64,000 nucleotides of DNA from Opisthocomus hoazin (Eukaryota > Chordata > Aves > Opisthocomiformes > Opisthocomidae): assembly GCF_030867145.1 (NCBI RefSeq), contig NC_134414.1, positions 77,242,504-77,306,503 of the forward strand. Reading direction: 5' to 3'. Position numbers and translations under genes: made by a program. Shown piece by piece: positions 10,701 through 24,734 of the stretch; within the stretch, counting starts at the first letter, position 1; each line of letters opens with the position of its first letter. The notes below the pieces were generated by a model. It had not been told where the DNA came from. It ran no database searches and saw only the letters and a list, made by a program, of their open reading frames with translations.

Positions 10701-13700
10701 CAGTTCTGGCAAGTGAAAATAAAAATATAAACAAAAACTTGTCTAGGCATCTTCAGAATTTAACCTTTTACTTTGAAATGATTTGTGGATTCCAGTTGCA
10801 GCTGCTTTCCCCTTGTGCCTGTGCCTCTGTTATTTTGTCACTTTTTTAGGGTGTGAGAGACCTAGATCTGAAAATGTGTCCTGACTCAGGAACCTAAAAT
10901 AAGATCTTCCACTTCCTTGGAAGAATTTCGAAAGTTCTGGGTTGTAGGCTGTTCCTCAGTGGATCTGTCTCAATGTCTTCTGTTAAAATGCAGTTGCAAA
11001 GTAGAGTGGTTTACTGAAGGAGGAGCCAGTTGTCCTGCTGTTGGTTGGTTGTTTTTTGTATCCCCAAAGGTGTTATGATCTCACTAGCTTATAGAATATA
11101 AACTGAAATGGCCTCTGTGAGAAATTGAAAGAGCTCAAAGCTGGATTATGCAGTGAGGTATATGCATCCTACATTTTCTAAGTTAAACGTGTAAGTTTGA
11201 GAAATACCTGAAGTGGTTGTATTTGGCTAGCTTTTACTCAAAGAAGTTGAAAGACTGTCTCTGCAAATAATGTCGCTTAGAACAGGATTGGGTTGTTTGG
11301 TTGTTGTTTCTTGAACCAACAAGGTCTGTAGACTCAGACAGGAGACGGATAATTTGTAACATTTTGTGATCTTTGTCGTGCTGACAACCGCCTTGAAGCT
11401 AGTGTGTCAGGTTTACCAATCACAGCATCAAGTTGCTTTCATCCTTGCCCGCTCCAGCTTTTTGATCTACACAGTTCTCCTCTTGACGTAAAGGACAGTC
11501 ACATCACAGAGTTCGTGCAGCTAAACCAAAGCACTTAAAGAAGGCAATCCAGAAAGTTGAGATTGCAGGTGACAAGTCCACAGATCTCTGCCATCTGATG
11601 AGTATTTTGAGAAGTTCGTGTTACTGTCGCTTAGCTGAGAAACAATAGTTGTATAGTCGCTCCTATTCTGTTGCAACAGTAAAGTCAAATGTTCTTGCCT
11701 GTAAGCACCACTGAAGCAGTCTGTGCAAATCACTTTTTTTTTTCTCCCCCCCCAACCCCCGTACAGTGAGTTACTGCATCTCAGTTGTGGAGGTAGTGAC
11801 TGAAAATAAACAAAATGCTGTTAACATGTTGAGAATACTTTTCTGAAGACATGCAGTTTGTTATACAGAATTTTTTCCAGCTGCCAGGCAGTGCAAGTAG
11901 AGCAGGAAGAACAGAAGTCAGAGAGAAATTTCATCAATAAATGCAGGCCTCAAGAAATGAGAGAGGCTTTCAGATGTGTGTGGAACTAATTAGGAATAAA
12001 TAAGAGGAAATGGATGATGTAATTGTGCAATAAAGGTTCTTCAAGCTGTTATTCTGTTAGTTATTAATTCCAGCTACTCCTGAAACAGTTTCTCTTGAAA
12101 CTAAATTCTTATTTACAAAGGTCATATCTGAGGAATTAACATGGTAGAACTAGCTCTTTACTGTTCCTTTTAAACTTTGTCTAAAATGCATCTTCTTCAC
12201 CTTATTGATTCTAACACGTTACATATTTTGGGTTTTTTCACAGGTGCCAGATAATGGACAAACACTTGACTGTATTGGCAAAAAAGCATGTTGAGACAAA
12301 ATTCTTGAAATTAAATGCTGAAAAATCTCTTTTCTTGTGTGAGAGACTGCGCATCAAAGTAATTCCCACTCTAGCACTGGTAAAAGATGGAAAAACACAA
12401 GACTATGTTGTGGGCTTTACTGATCTCGGTAACACTGATGACTTTACTACGGAGACCTTAGAATGGAGATTAGGCTGTGCAGACATAATTAATTACAGGT
12501 AATTGTTTCGTGATTGTTTTATTTTCAGCTAGAGTGCAAGAAGAACATGCTTGTAGACAGGAGAATCTGTAAAAGTTAGTAACTTTGATATGTTGCATGC
12601 TTAAGACACACTAATCCAGTTAAATAACTGTGTACTCCAGTGTACTTCAGCAAGGGAAAGAAGAGAGTATCTCTTTGGCAAAGTATTAAGAAATTATGAC
12701 GAGAGTTACATTGTCCTTTTTGTACAGTAATAAAAATATACAGAGTTCTTGCCATGAGGTGTGTAGAGTAGCTACACTGCTTTGATATGGCCGCTCAGTC
12801 ATGCATCCAATGTAATCCTTTCTAAATCAGCTAGAAATGCTTAGATCTCACAGTCACAATGCTTGGAGCATTTTTAATCCACTTCACAGAAAACTCAGCA
12901 CGTCATCCTTAAACTACATCTTAGTCCATAGTACATACATGAATATGGGGGTTTTTTCCAATGAACAGTACAGAAAGTGAAAATAAGTTGCAGATGTACA
13001 ACTAAATTGTTTGTGTAGGAGTACAGTATAATCATCATAAATCCCATACATAAGACGACAGGATAGAAGGCAGTAGAAGATGACTGTCACCACAATAACC
13101 TAACTTTAGGGGAGAATCATTTACAAGAACTTTCTGCTTTGGCTAAAACATCATCTTTATGTTTTTAGGTTAATTTTGCTCTTTTGTTTTGAATGTCTTT
13201 GGCTTTTTGGTTTCGGTGGCTTTTGTTGTGTTTGTTAAACTTCATTATCTGAATTTATTTCAGTGTCAAACTTCCAAATTTTGGCAGGAAATATTGTTGT
13301 ATCTTAAAGGCAAAGAAGCTACTGTTCAATTTAGCTTTATAGTTGTTGAACTTCAGATGAAATGACTGAGATAGAAATCTGTGGTTCAAAACAAGTGGTA
13401 ATACCCACTTCCCAGTTCAGTAACAAGCAAATATGCAGAGGAGTGAAAGGCAGCTTCGTTATATATTCTAGATAGCAACAGGCTTTTATGGGAGAAATCT
13501 TTCAGTGGAGTTGTACCAAGCTGCGTTGAATTTGCTAAATGCTAGTACATTGGCTTATGGTGTAATGTCACTTCCTGCTTGACTCTGCTAGTGCTGTGTA
13601 TTCTGCTCGTAGCTCCTTGTGGAGTGAGGGAGTTGTTTCGTTCTTTGTTCATTTTACCAGGTCCCGAGTTTGGTACCCTGGCTTTGCAAAGTGAGCCACG

Positions 13701-14954
13701 ATATCTGCACAGCCCAGGAAATCCATTCCAGGAGACGTCCATTTATGTACAAGTGTTGCATTTCCACACTGCTCGGAATGTAACGTCCTGCTCTCTGGAG
13801 TTTCTGAAGGGAACATAGTCCTCCTCAGAGCCAAAACCAGTTCTTTTCCTGTGGGATAGCGGATGTGAAAGGATATACTGTATTTAGGGGAAAAACTGTT
13901 CAGGTGACCATTTTTGACCAAAATCAAGATTCAAGTGGTGTACTGACTTATTACTGATATGTAATTAACTAGCAATCAGTGAACTGTACATTTAGGATCA
14001 ATATCAGAAAGATGTTATTTACAAAATGTTAACACCTACGAATTTCTAAACACCCTTCTGTAGCTAATTGCAGAAGGTTCTAATTGCTCGCTCACTGACT
14101 AAGACTTAGATGCAAACCCCTCACTGGTCATCTGAGTGAAAGCACGCACACCCTTTTCCAAGCAAGGGGAGGGGATTCCCCTCCTTGCGCACCCCTGCTG
14201 TAAGAGATGTGGGTGCTCCAGCTTTGTGTGAGCGCTTGGTGTTCCCAGCAACCTGTGGACCCCCGTGCTGGTGAGGAAGCCCCCACGGGGTCATGCATGC
14301 GCACTGAGGTGCGAGTCCCTCCGTATTCCCCTGACTGGAGCACAGCATCCGATGGGGAAGCTGCCCTGTCTGGTCCAGGGGTAGTCCACGGTGACTTCTG
14401 GCAACACAAAACCCGGTTTTAACTTGTTTGTTTCTACTCCAAAGTCCCCAGTACAAAATTTTAGCTTCTTTTATACTTCTGGCTGCTCATTTGTTTTGAC
14501 AAGTCTCTCTGTAATTTGCTGGTTACTGTTTAATCTGACAGATGGTTGTCTTCAGCGTGATCAGTCTCTAGCAAAAGCCCTTTCAGACAGTTTTTCTCTA
14601 GAGCTCCATTCACAGGTGCTGTTTCCACTCACTCTCCTGTCATAAGTACGGTTATCCAGGCTACGTCGTTCAGGACATGCTATGCTAGCACCACCGCAAT
14701 GCTACTTAGCGTGGCTTTAAGAAGCCGGGATTGTGTTCTCTTACAATACTTTCCTGGAGAAACAGGTAAATAGAGATGCTGCTTGCTGTCTGCATGGATA
14801 CGGCTTTAATCAACATGTCTTATTCTTTTCCTCTAGTGGAAACTTGATGGACCCACCTTTTCAAAGTCGAAAGAAATATGAAACAAGCTTTACAAAGTTG
14901 GATAAGAAGACCATCAGAGGAATGAAATATGACTCAGATTCCGATGATGACTAG
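7731..14954 (+). CDS. TXNDC9: TXNDC9, thioredoxin domain-containing protein 9 (phosducin-like, CCT-binding)
   Basis: Coding exons are 7731-7916, 10180-10298, 12244-12498 and 14837-14954, all with GT-AG borders; the first coding exon begins at 7703 with a short UTR. They sum to 678 bases, 225 residues plus TAG, against 226 in human. Residues 1-62 are a charged helical N-terminus ([14 protein letters not shown] is near-identical across vertebrates). The thioredoxin-fold domain follows, including [18 protein letters not shown], the cis-proline segment VIPTLAL and [11 protein letters not shown]. The C-terminus ends in the acidic DSDSDDD tail. Family knowledge: this cytosolic phosducin-like protein (PhLP3) binds the TRiC/CCT chaperonin and modulates actin and tubulin folding. 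No classic CXXC is present, so redox activity is not expected of the usual kind. No frame break was seen; it looks functional. Confidence 0.97.
7917..14836 (+). other. TXNDC9: TXNDC9 introns, no embedded gene seen
   Basis: The introns between coding exons are 7917-10179, 10299-12243 and 12499-14836. They are AT-rich and look unique apart from an 18-G run in the first and a GC-richer patch near 14140-14400 in the third. I see no RNA gene, CR1 or LTR in them. Confidence 0.6.
10010..10027 (+). repeat. Poly-G run, 18 G, in TXNDC9 intron
   Basis: Eighteen consecutive G on the transcribed-sense strand, about 150 bases upstream of the acceptor of the second coding exon (10179). Such a tract can form a quadruplex in DNA or pre-mRNA. 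The exact length may be a sequencing artefact. Confidence 0.85.
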
Positions 14955-16102
14955 AAGAACAGCTAAATATATTTGTAAATCATCTTTTGTTTATGCTTGG
15001 TACATTTTTAAGAATGTTTTTTATAAAGCTTACTGCTTTTCATTACATCTGCACATAATGCTCATTTTTCTATACAGTTTTATACAACTGAGTCATAGAA
15101 GAAAAAAGCTTAATTTTTTTTTTTTCCTTCTTTTGGAAGTCATTTGTAATTCAAAAATCTGAGTCCTTCTAACTAAATAACGTGGCGAATGATTAACGTT
15201 GTCTTAACTATAAGTTGGTGAAGTGTTTTGAAGTAACTGTTAGAAACAATTGTACCAAGTCAGACCAAAGGTCTCTCTGGCCCAGCATCCAGTCTCAGTG
15301 GCCAAAAGCAGATGCACAAGGAAGAGTAAAAATAGGATGAGCAGATAGCAGTGCCTCGCTACAATATACTTTAAGCCATCTGTGGCCTGAGGAAACTGTA
15401 TCTGAGAGCATTTACTGGTTAAAATCATGGAAGAAAAATCTCTTTAAATCCTCATAGTATCCACATCATATGGCAAGGAGCCCACAATTTACTTGTGTTG
15501 TGTGAAGAACTACTGCCTATTGTTTTCCTTGAATCTGACAATTCCAGGTTTTTTGTAATTTTCTTTATTAAAGGTGATGATATCCACTTCTCAAGAAAAG
15601 ATTTTTCCCTATTGGTTCCTCTTCCAGTTGTCTTTTTAAATTTATTATTACTTACATTATCAGTGAAGCACCACAAAATGATTAGTAAAGTAACTGCATT
15701 TTAACAAATGATTGCTTATCTTATGGTGCCATGTCATGACATTGAATAACTTAACTACATTGCACTATAAGTTGTAAAAACAGTCATAACTTCTGTGAAT
15801 TCAGAACTAGATGGTCAGGAGCAATGCCCTTTTACCATCTATGTACGCTGCATGTTAAAGCTGATACAGCGGGTGATAGCACATAGTAACAAGCATATTG
15901 AAAACAGCCTTGTTCACAGGTTTGTATAATTCTGTGGTTTTGAATGTGTGGATTTTATAGCAGATACTTTGTACGAGAGAGTAGACTAGAGGAAAGTATT
16001 TGGGAGAAACCTTGATCCGTTAAGTTTAGGTATAGCACCTCATACTGTGTACTGTTCTTCAGTAATGGACAGAATTTTCAAGGGAGATCTTGCTTAGAAC
16101 AC

Positions 16103-16108
16103 AATAAA
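16103..16108 (+). terminator. Candidate polyadenylation signal (TXNDC9, proximal)
   Basis: AATAAA in the context ACAATAAAAAATTT, 1.15 kb after the stop codon, followed by a TG-rich stretch (GAGTTGGTGAGTTTTCTTGTC) suitable as a downstream element. Confidence 0.4.
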
Positions 16109-16354
16109 AAATTTCTGGCTAGGTGAAGAGTTGGTGAGTTTTCTTGTCGTTTTCAAAAAAAATAGTTTGCTGTGTGCTGAATGACCCTTTTGAGGTGGTA
16201 TTTTGAATCCAGTTGGCCCAAAAAGCAGTGAAGGTGGGTCTTGTCAGTCTTGCTGCCTTGTAGTAGAGAACACTTGTGATTGGGCCAGCCCCAGCAATAT
16301 ATCTGTGTAAGTAAGTTTAAAAAACTATATTTTATTTCCGTTTGTGTACATTGA

Positions 16355-16360
16355 AATAAA
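16355..16360 (+). terminator. Candidate polyadenylation signal (TXNDC9, distal)
   Basis: AATAAA in GAAATAAAATTATTTT with T- and TG-rich sequence right after it. It could be the distal alternative to 16103. Confidence 0.4.
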
Positions 16361-16375
16361 ATTATTTTAATTCTA

Positions 16376-19300
16376 ATGTTGACTTTTGCATCCTTTCAGA
16401 TAAGATGGTGTAGGTGCTGTGGGGGTTTTTCATTTAATAATGTCCATCATAAAGTTGCATGCGCTCTTTCTAGATTTCTAACAAACTACCTACAGTTCTG
16501 TTGTAACATTAAGACATCGCTTTGAGAAGGCAATCAGCTTAAGAGGTGCACAGCTGCCCGTTAATCTACTAGAAGCATAAAGTAAACCTGGTTTGAGAGT
16601 TGATCCCCTTTTTAGGGTAGAAACTCTAAATGTGCTAGAAAGTGTTTGCTTTGTTGTTGTTTTTCATCCAGCTGCATGAAGTTAGGAAACCAATGTTCCA
16701 ACAGCATTTTTAAGAGTGCCTTAGCAGGACTTGTCTCTTAAGTCCTAATTATGTTGAATATAGGCTGTGGGAAATACAAAATCATGTCTAGCATAGTTGT
16801 GTGCTGTGTGGAAATACATATGGGCTTGTCAGGATTCCAGCATGGTGCGTTGTTAGAGGTTATTCAGTTCCATGTGTGAACAGCCCTGTTACAAACTCAA
16901 TGCAAGTCCTAGTCAGAGTCTGTGGTTTTGTGTCACTTTAAGCTGCTGATTTGTTTCTAGGTTAATCTTCAGTTGGACCTCTTCCTTCACCTGGCTTGTA
17001 GTATGGCCACATGCACGCCAGTGCTGATACAGGAAGTTTGCAGGAATGCGTGGCTTGGGTGAAAGGGGAAGTTGAGACTGTACAATAAGCTGAAGTTTAT
17101 TTTGAGGTAGCAGCCTCATAGATCTGTCTGCTTCAACTCTTTCATGTCTGCTTTCTGCATTTTGTCTTGAATGAAGATTAAAACTGCCATTGAACGGTCC
17201 TCTTGGTAAGATCTCCATTCTTGATATGCACATTACTTTGAGATGGACAATTCAAATCCAAGAATTTGGGTTTGGCTGAAACTTAAAAATCTTGAAGAAC
17301 TGGAAAATTATTCTAGTTTGAGTAGTAAGGAACAAATTATTCTACGGTAGAGCTCAGTAATTTTGCAGTGCAGATTAAATAATGAAGTGTCAGCAAGCTA
17401 GAAGTATAAACAATTCAGAGATCACCAGCTCAAACAAATGTCAGCTGCACAGACTTGAAAAGCACGAAGCTTGACTTTGTCAGCAGCGGTCTAGTGGCAA
17501 TGTGGCTGGTAGATGAAAAGGTGATGCGCAATATTTAGAAACGGCACGGGCTGCATGTGATTAACCGCTTACAGCAGACAGATTGTATATGGAAGGGCAT
17601 GACTAAATAAGGTTCCTGAGCCTAGACTAATCACAAAATGGTAACTGGTCTGCCATGTGTTAGCCATGAAAGGGTGTTACACAATACAGAGATGAGAAAC
17701 GCTCAGGTATGGCTTCAGAAGTTATGGGGCTGATGCATGAACTCAGCATGTAACTTCAGAAATGATTAGTGCTTAAGTCCATGCTTGATGCTCGCAGGAA
17801 TTCATCATTAAAGAAGTGCATGGAGACAGTAATAACCCAACAAGATCTGTGTTGTTCAGCTCTTAATGCTAGATTATTTGCACTTGACTGGGCACTCTTT
17901 GATCGCTGATTGACCCCATGTTATGCCTATGATGGTCTGCTCAAGAAATCTGCCTAGAAATGAAGTGCTGAATTGAGCTTTGGGATGTGAGAAGTGTGAA
18001 GTAGTCTGGTCCTTCAAAGACATGGGTTGAGAAGTAAACTCTGAAGTGGGCAATGAGTGAGAAACTGCTCTCAGACCCCATTAGGAGGTTGGATTGTCTG
18101 CAAGTGTTATAGGGGTCATTGGGGGATGCCGACTAGAAAGATAAAATCTGAGTAATCCACATTGTGCTATTACCTGTTTGGAAATTCTGAAAGGAACACT
18201 TCAACAGGAATTTCTACAGGAAATTTGGGATTTGAACAGTAGTGTCTGAAACGAGCCCTTTTCCTTCCGTGTGAGAGTAAAACCAGTGTCCTCAAGCCAC
18301 TATGAGGGATGCTGTTACATTGTCTCCCATGTACATACGCACACATGCACACACACAAGCACAAGCTGATGCAGAAATGATATGGCTTTTGTACTTACCA
18401 CACATTCAATAGCTGCATATTCCACTTTTTAAAGGGGAGATTCTGTTGGTAGTGTGTTGAGCTGTCTGTCTCTTTAAAGCAGCGGTATGGGGCAGTTCGA
18501 GAGTGAGGGTTACACTCCAGAGTTTGAGGAAAGCCTCTCTAGGCATCAGAATTGGAGGGTACTTCATGTTAGCAGTGGAGTATTTTAGAACTGTTCTGAG
18601 GGGGATGTTGCCCCTAAGCCCCCTTTAAAGGACAAAGGGATAGATAGGTTCCACCACGTTTGAGCAAATTACTGCTCTGGGGGTGTGCTCTGATCTCTTG
18701 TTCTGGGATCACACTTGGGAGCCTTCAGTGTTAAGCCTGCCAAATACAACTGTGGTGATCCAAGACATTCCCGTCTCCCAGGTGCTCCTTGTTATCTGTC
18801 TCCCGGAGGGCACCATTCTCTGTCGTATGCTGCAAAAGGGAACGCGCACCCATACCTTTCTCACCAGTTTAAGCTAACACATCCAGCTGGCTATGGCAGT
18901 GCAGAAGAGACCAGAACATCACCAAAAAAGTCTTGTTCAGATTTGGTGGACTGATTTTACCTGCATGTACACTGGAAGATACTTGATGCTTGTTGATGGA
19001 AAGAGGGTAGTTAAGAAAGCTTGCTTTTAGGACCCCATGGGGTGCATATTCTAAGGCTACCTTTTTTGGATTAGCCATTACAGCCATGGCTTGAGCTGCC
19101 TAAAATAAACCAGGTAGCTGTGTCTGCTCAGTGTTGAATCTGTGTTAATATACTTTGCCTTTTTGAACACAAACTATTCAGACATCATCTTGCATGGTGG
19201 TATGATTTTAACTTAATTTTTAAACCTTTTTTATAAGAGTCACGTTGTCTGCTTCAGAAACCATGCAATCTTTAGTCACCACTGGATTTTCCCCAGATGA

Positions 19301-22300
19301 CATTGTATGAAAATCAGGTGACTGTAATACACAAAACCACATTAATTCCCATTAATTCCTTTCCTGATCTTCTTCCGCCATGTTAATTAGTTCTTTTGTT
19401 AGTGTGCTGCCCTAGAAAAAAGCCTGAAACTGTTTCCTGTTTGGTTTCTAAAATGTTGACAGTCCTCAGTGCGCTGTATCACGAATTCCAGGCACATGGA
19501 GATGCTCTTAGTTATCATGATTAATGGGTAAAGTTAATAATTGCTAATGGGTGTTAGTTTGACATCCCTGTGAGTCATGAATGTACTGTGCTCATTTTGT
19601 ACGTGGGAAACTAAAACAAGACTAGCTCTGCTGAAGGACCTAGCAACGTCAGGAATTAGGTGCTGGAGTATCTAATTTCAGTCTCTTCCCGGAATCCAGA
19701 TTTTGGGATCAGGTGTGTTGGGTCCCTCTCTAGCAGGTGCTGCCCCGGGGCAGGATCCAAGGCATCCGGAAGGTGATGAGCCCTGCCAAAGTGAGCGACT
19801 ACAAAATGTGAGTCCAGCATTCCTCTCCACCCTCGCTCCTGAAGCTTTGTGCAGCACAGCGTCAGGTGTGTGGGCCTGGAAAGAGGGAGAGAGAAAATGT
19901 GACTTTGTAGCTTATAGATCTGAGAGAAGATGGGGTTCTCCCTATTCCCAGTGGTTTGTGAGCTTTCCACACTTACTGCAAAATATAATGTTGGTTATTT
20001 TTTTTTCCCCTCCTCTCCATGTTCAATACGAAACACCAAGGCAGTCTCAGGAATATGAAGCTGATGCAACTGTGTCCCTATAGGGGCAATAGGGCCATCC
20101 TCTTGTCTTCCCACCAACTTCCCTTTGATCTCTGGTGGTCTCTGCTGTGCAGTAACACAACCTCCACAGGCTGAAGAATGAACACACGTGCATCCAGTCT
20201 TGGTGAGGGATGTGGGTGCTTTACGCAAAAGGGAGGTTACTGTGGGTTTCTGCCTTCGTAAGGTTGTCTTCTAAGACTGGTCTTGCTTCCACCATGACTG
20301 GTTTAAACAAAGTAGGCACCATGGCCACTTTTTGTGAGTAAATGCTTGAACGTGCACTGTAAACTCCCGTTTGCCCAGAGATTTTGGCATTGGGACACAG
20401 AGTCCAGAAGCAGACTGTGGGACATAAGGACCAAGCTCTTCCGGCTGGGCCACTTTAGACTCAAACAGGAGCGGAAGTGCATCTCAGCCAAGTACTTGGA
20501 GCACAGTGTTTTGCTTCGTGCTTTATGAGCATAAACCCTCTTCTGGCTTGAACTTCTAAAGACTTGCATTGGGTGACGCATCTGTCTTTAAGCTGGGATG
20601 AGAACTCATAAGGTCTCATAAGATCCAGTCCAGTGACCTCTTTGCTAGAACACCTTTTCTACAGTAAAATTCAAGGTCTTGTTTCAGAGGACAGAAGGAA
20701 AATATTTTTTTTCTCCTTCATAAACACTTCTGTTCTTTGTTGTTTTACATGATGGCTAGAGAGATGCTTTCTGCCGAGTGGGATGTCATTTCAATGCTCA
20801 CCTGCATTCTTCAGAAAGGCAAGATAAAGGAAGAGATTGGGGCCCTGAGCACCTGTTTGCTTCTGAGCACCGTGAAAAATGAGCGCTTTATGTCTTACAA
20901 GTTTGAAGACCTTTGCTGTCATTACTTACAGGTACACTAGATGTAGAAAAGAAAATCTATGGAAATGTAATTATTAAACTGGCTGTATATCTTTAAAAGT
21001 TGGGAAAGACAGCTCTAGAGGGTTTGTTTGAGATGATGCTACCGATGCATCTTTAACTGGCCAGTTAGTGGTAGGCATTCAGCAAGTGTCAGCTGTCGTA
21101 GGCGGCTTCCCTATAAAGCAGTTACAAAGTCTGTGAATACCCGGTGTTAGCTACAATTACATCCCAGACAAAAGGAACAACCTGAGAAATGCATCTGCCT
21201 GCCGATGTTATGAAACCAGAGTTGAAACTCACAACAGAGACAGTAATTAGTACGGGTATTGTTCCTCGTAATTTTAGATAGTGTTCTCACCACCCAGTGA
21301 AATGTGATGCCATAACCTGCAACCTGAAGGAGAATAGCATGTGCAATACATAATGCTTTTCAAAATGATGCTCCATTTTGATCACATCTCTATTAAGTGG
21401 AATGAAAAAGAACCTCGCCCCGGTAGATCACTTGGCAGGAGGAAGAAAAAACTATAAAGTGAAAATCTGTGAGTAGGAAGGAACCAGTGGTATTGAACCT
21501 TGCTGTGGTTTAGATCTCAGGTGTGCTCCTTTCTAACTTATGTAAAACAGGTGGAAAATGCTATTCTGTTGGGTAGCATTTTTTTGTCCACTCTGTACTC
21601 CCCATAGCTCAGTGCAACTAACGGAGCCAGCGAAAGACCCCGGGGAAGCCATGTCTGTGGTCACTGACTGCAGGGATGCCCCTGTGAGTACCAGAAAGCT
21701 TTCCCGCTTCTGAAGTTTGAGGAGGTGCAGATACCATTTGATGAGTGAACTCCTCCTCTTTCCTTGACTTTCCATCCGCTCGCTCTCAATCACACGCTGT
21801 GCTGACCACAATCCAGCACAAGGGGAATATGTACTGGCATCCTTTATGTTTAAAAATTACACAACGGCAAAAGGAGTTTAAAATTATAGGGTGTTCGGTT
21901 GCTTTAAAATTATAATGTTTGTGTCCTTTTTCTTTAGTGTTAACTTAATAACTACATTGTATTGCTGTGGCTTTCATATATTTTCCCTGCTATCAGCCAC
22001 GAAGGCTAGCAACTTGCTGTCCTGCTAGATGAGAGTCTCACAATATCATATGAATCCAAAAACTCATGCTTCTAAACAAAATACCAAGAACAACAAATAA
22101 AAATATAAAAACAGGTACGGTACTGTTATGATAGAAGGTAACATTTTTCAGAGACATCAGTCCAGCGCGTTCCTGGATATCTGTCTGTGAAGTCCAGCCA
22201 TTTAGAAAGAGCTGCTTTAGCCATACACACAAAGGTGCCTTCTAACCCATCCCCTCTTCAGCCTATCAAAAGTAGCATCATATCGCAGCTGTGTACATCC

Positions 22301-24680
22301 CTTCTGTTGCGTTATGGGCTGTCAGAGGTAGACATCTGACTCTTGACATAATTTTCCAGACTAAATCTAACATAAAAATAAAAAATCGTGCCAACTCCCA
22401 TGTAGTGGTTCACCTGAATTAGATGCTCTGGATTTCCAGCCTGCAAAGACCTTTGAGCAGCAAATCATGTTTTCTAACATCTTGCAGGTCCCTTTATGTG
22501 GCAGTGCCTTGGACAAGCACACTGGCTTAGAGCCCTGCCCTGTTCAACGTATGTGAGCACAACCTTGTTTCCACAGAGGCTGCCTGCTTTCGGCATTCAC
22601 TCTAAAAGGCAGTTGGCAAATTTTGTGAGCATAAAGAGGTTTTCAGCAAGAAAAAGTCTCATTCATAATGCTGCTGAGAAAATAATCTCTTATTTGGCCT
22701 TATACTGGAAAATGTGAGAACACAAGGAACCTGCCCCAGGGACCTAAGAGCATATAGCAGCACAAATAAAATTAATTGTACTTAAAACATAACATCCACC
22801 ATTCGGCGGGTAAATAAAGAGCAATGCAAGGCAAAGTGGGCGTTAAGAATTCATATCGTAGAAAATCTGTTATTATGTTGGTGATAAATGAGAGAGAAAA
22901 TACATAGCAGAGACAAACAGTGTTTAAATTCAAAACTTTATCTTCAGGACCATCAGGAAGTGGCCAATGCATTAGGAAAGAAATCTTACCGAAGGTCAGA
23001 GGCTACTTTGCAAAACAGGTCCCAAGTCATCAGCATCAACACAGGTTCAGTGACAGAGGAACATTCATTTATTGTCACTAACATGCTACTGTTTTTATGA
23101 AAGGTAACTGGATGTTAATACTTAATTTTTTTCATGTATTTGAGAGAACACATCTCTCTCTAATACAGATTATCTTGTTCTATAGAAGGCAAATGAATAT
23201 ATCTGGTGGGTTTGTTGCCATCAAGCTGTGCGCTCTGACCTTTTCCCAGCCCATTTCTTCTGGCTTTCCTCCCCTCCAGCATTTCTTGAGTCACTCTTTC
23301 CTTTTGAAAGGTTTAAAGCCACACTGTACGTGTGATGTCCTTATTTTCTACCTGTTCCTTCCAAAGATACGACACAGATTCTTACCTTACATTATGCCAA
23401 ATTTTACCTTTTGCAATTTAAAATGTTAAACCCCAGTAAAACAATTAAGTGGTAGTCTAGTCTGGGATACCGCAATAAGGTATCAGGTTTGTACATGAAG
23501 AATGAATGCCTAGTCTTGTTGTAATCTTTGGGGAGATGTCTATTATTTCCATGTTTCACCCAAATAAATGAGTTTTATACCTAAGACTTACCTTCACTCG
23601 TATCCCAGCCCTCCTGTAAAAACAGGGCTTGGTTCTCCAGTGAAGCTTCCCTCCTTCATCCTGAGTTCAGGATCTAAATCCATGATATTTGTGGTTATTG
23701 ATTTTTAAGGTGACAAGGCAAACTTGATCATCTCCCGTGCTTCACAGACTACTAACCATTGCTTGGTTTTGAATACAGTAATTAGTATCTGGCCAAAACA
23801 GTGTTTCCTACCTGCCACATCTCAAGCCCAAAAGAGAGCAATGGGAATAAATGGCTTTGTGATGTATTAAATAATGAAGAAAAAACTGCTGGAAGAAAAC
23901 CTTGCTTTCCTAGCCTCCACACATGCTGGGCAGTCTTGGGAAGAGAAAAATGTGGGAAAGGGCACAGGACTGAAGGGCGCTGACCTCCCAGATTAGCTTT
24001 CCATCTCCAAGCAGCTCAGATGTTTTACATATGTGAAAGTGTCTCGGCCACAAGGTGCAAGTCTTTCAGAGACCCTCTGTGTGTCCCCACTGGCTTCAGC
24101 TGCTGAGAGACCAATTCCCTCCCTCCTCACTCCAGCTGCAGTGTCCTGCCTCCCCAAATCTGAAAGTCAAACCCTGCCTCTGCTCTCAAAGTAGTCAAGT
24201 CGCCTTCCTGAATTAGGCTCGCTGCAAGTGATGAAGCAGCAAGATTATTTTCTTTAATTGTCATTTTTGGAACGCGTATGGAAGTATGATGCTCAATTAA
24301 AAGCTTGCCAATCTGAAATCACTGAGGAAATGAGACAAAAACCCTGCCAGAAATGTGTCCAGACTGATCTGAGATGTAAAGCACTAGACAGGGGTCTGAT
24401 TTTTGCCTGGCCTCTGCCACTGATTCACTGCAATGCTTTTGTGCAAGTCATTTATTGTGCATCAGTGTGCTTATTGATGGAGGAAACCCAGTATTTATTT
24501 CCTTTCACAGAGCTGTCCTGAGGCTTACTAACCACTGCTTGTGCAAATCTTTGGATGAAAGGAATCATGAGAGTTCTAAGCTCTTAATGTATATTACTTA
24601 CTGTACTTTAAAACAAAGTCATCACACTAGGTAGGAATTAACATTCCAAAGCCTGTAGGGTGGGTACCTTTACATACACA
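16376..24680. other. Intergenic region between TXNDC9 and the LYG2-like gene
   Basis: About 8.3 kb of largely unique-looking, moderately AT-rich DNA. All open frames are short and have no recognisable family, codon bias or splice framing. No LINE, LTR or RNA gene was recognised. A short CA-rich patch lies near 18335-18362. Confidence 0.5.
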
Positions 24681-24681
24681 T

Positions 24682-24691
24682 ATATATAAAA
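24682..24691 (+). promoter_or_regulatory. TATA box, putative promoter of the LYG2-like gene
   Basis: ATATATAAAA, a strong TATA box. About 50 bases downstream there is a consensus donor, ACAG then GTGAGT, at 24735. This implies a tiny first exon of about 22 bases. The egg-white-like LYG gene on the other strand has the same layout (TATA, tiny exon, donor, then an acceptor just before the ATG), which is the main support. Alternative: chance motifs in AT-rich DNA. Confidence 0.45.
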
Positions 24692-24712
24692 GTCATCAAG
24701 CGACCTGCCTCA

Positions 24713-24734
24713 GAGGAAGGTCGATTGAAGACAG
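24713..24734 (+). other. LYG2-like 5' UTR exon 1 (putative)
   Basis: The start is set 30 bases after the TATA box; the end is the GTGAGT donor at 24735-24740. It would splice to the acceptor at 26856-26857, giving a 2.1 kb intron that contains the CR1 at 24977-25749. Confidence 0.35.

Larger units (their letters stand above)
14955..16375 (+). other. TXNDC9: TXNDC9 3' UTR and downstream flank
   Basis: AT-rich sequence following the TAG. The first well-formed polyadenylation signals are far downstream (16103 and 16355), which would give a 3' UTR of roughly 1.2-1.4 kb. An earlier end with a variant signal is possible. Confidence 0.45.

Noticed and set aside
13366-13385. Possible C/D-box snoRNA in a TXNDC9 intron (GATGAAATGACTGA)
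   Set aside because: C- and D-like boxes are only a few bases apart with no terminal stem, so it cannot be a snoRNA.
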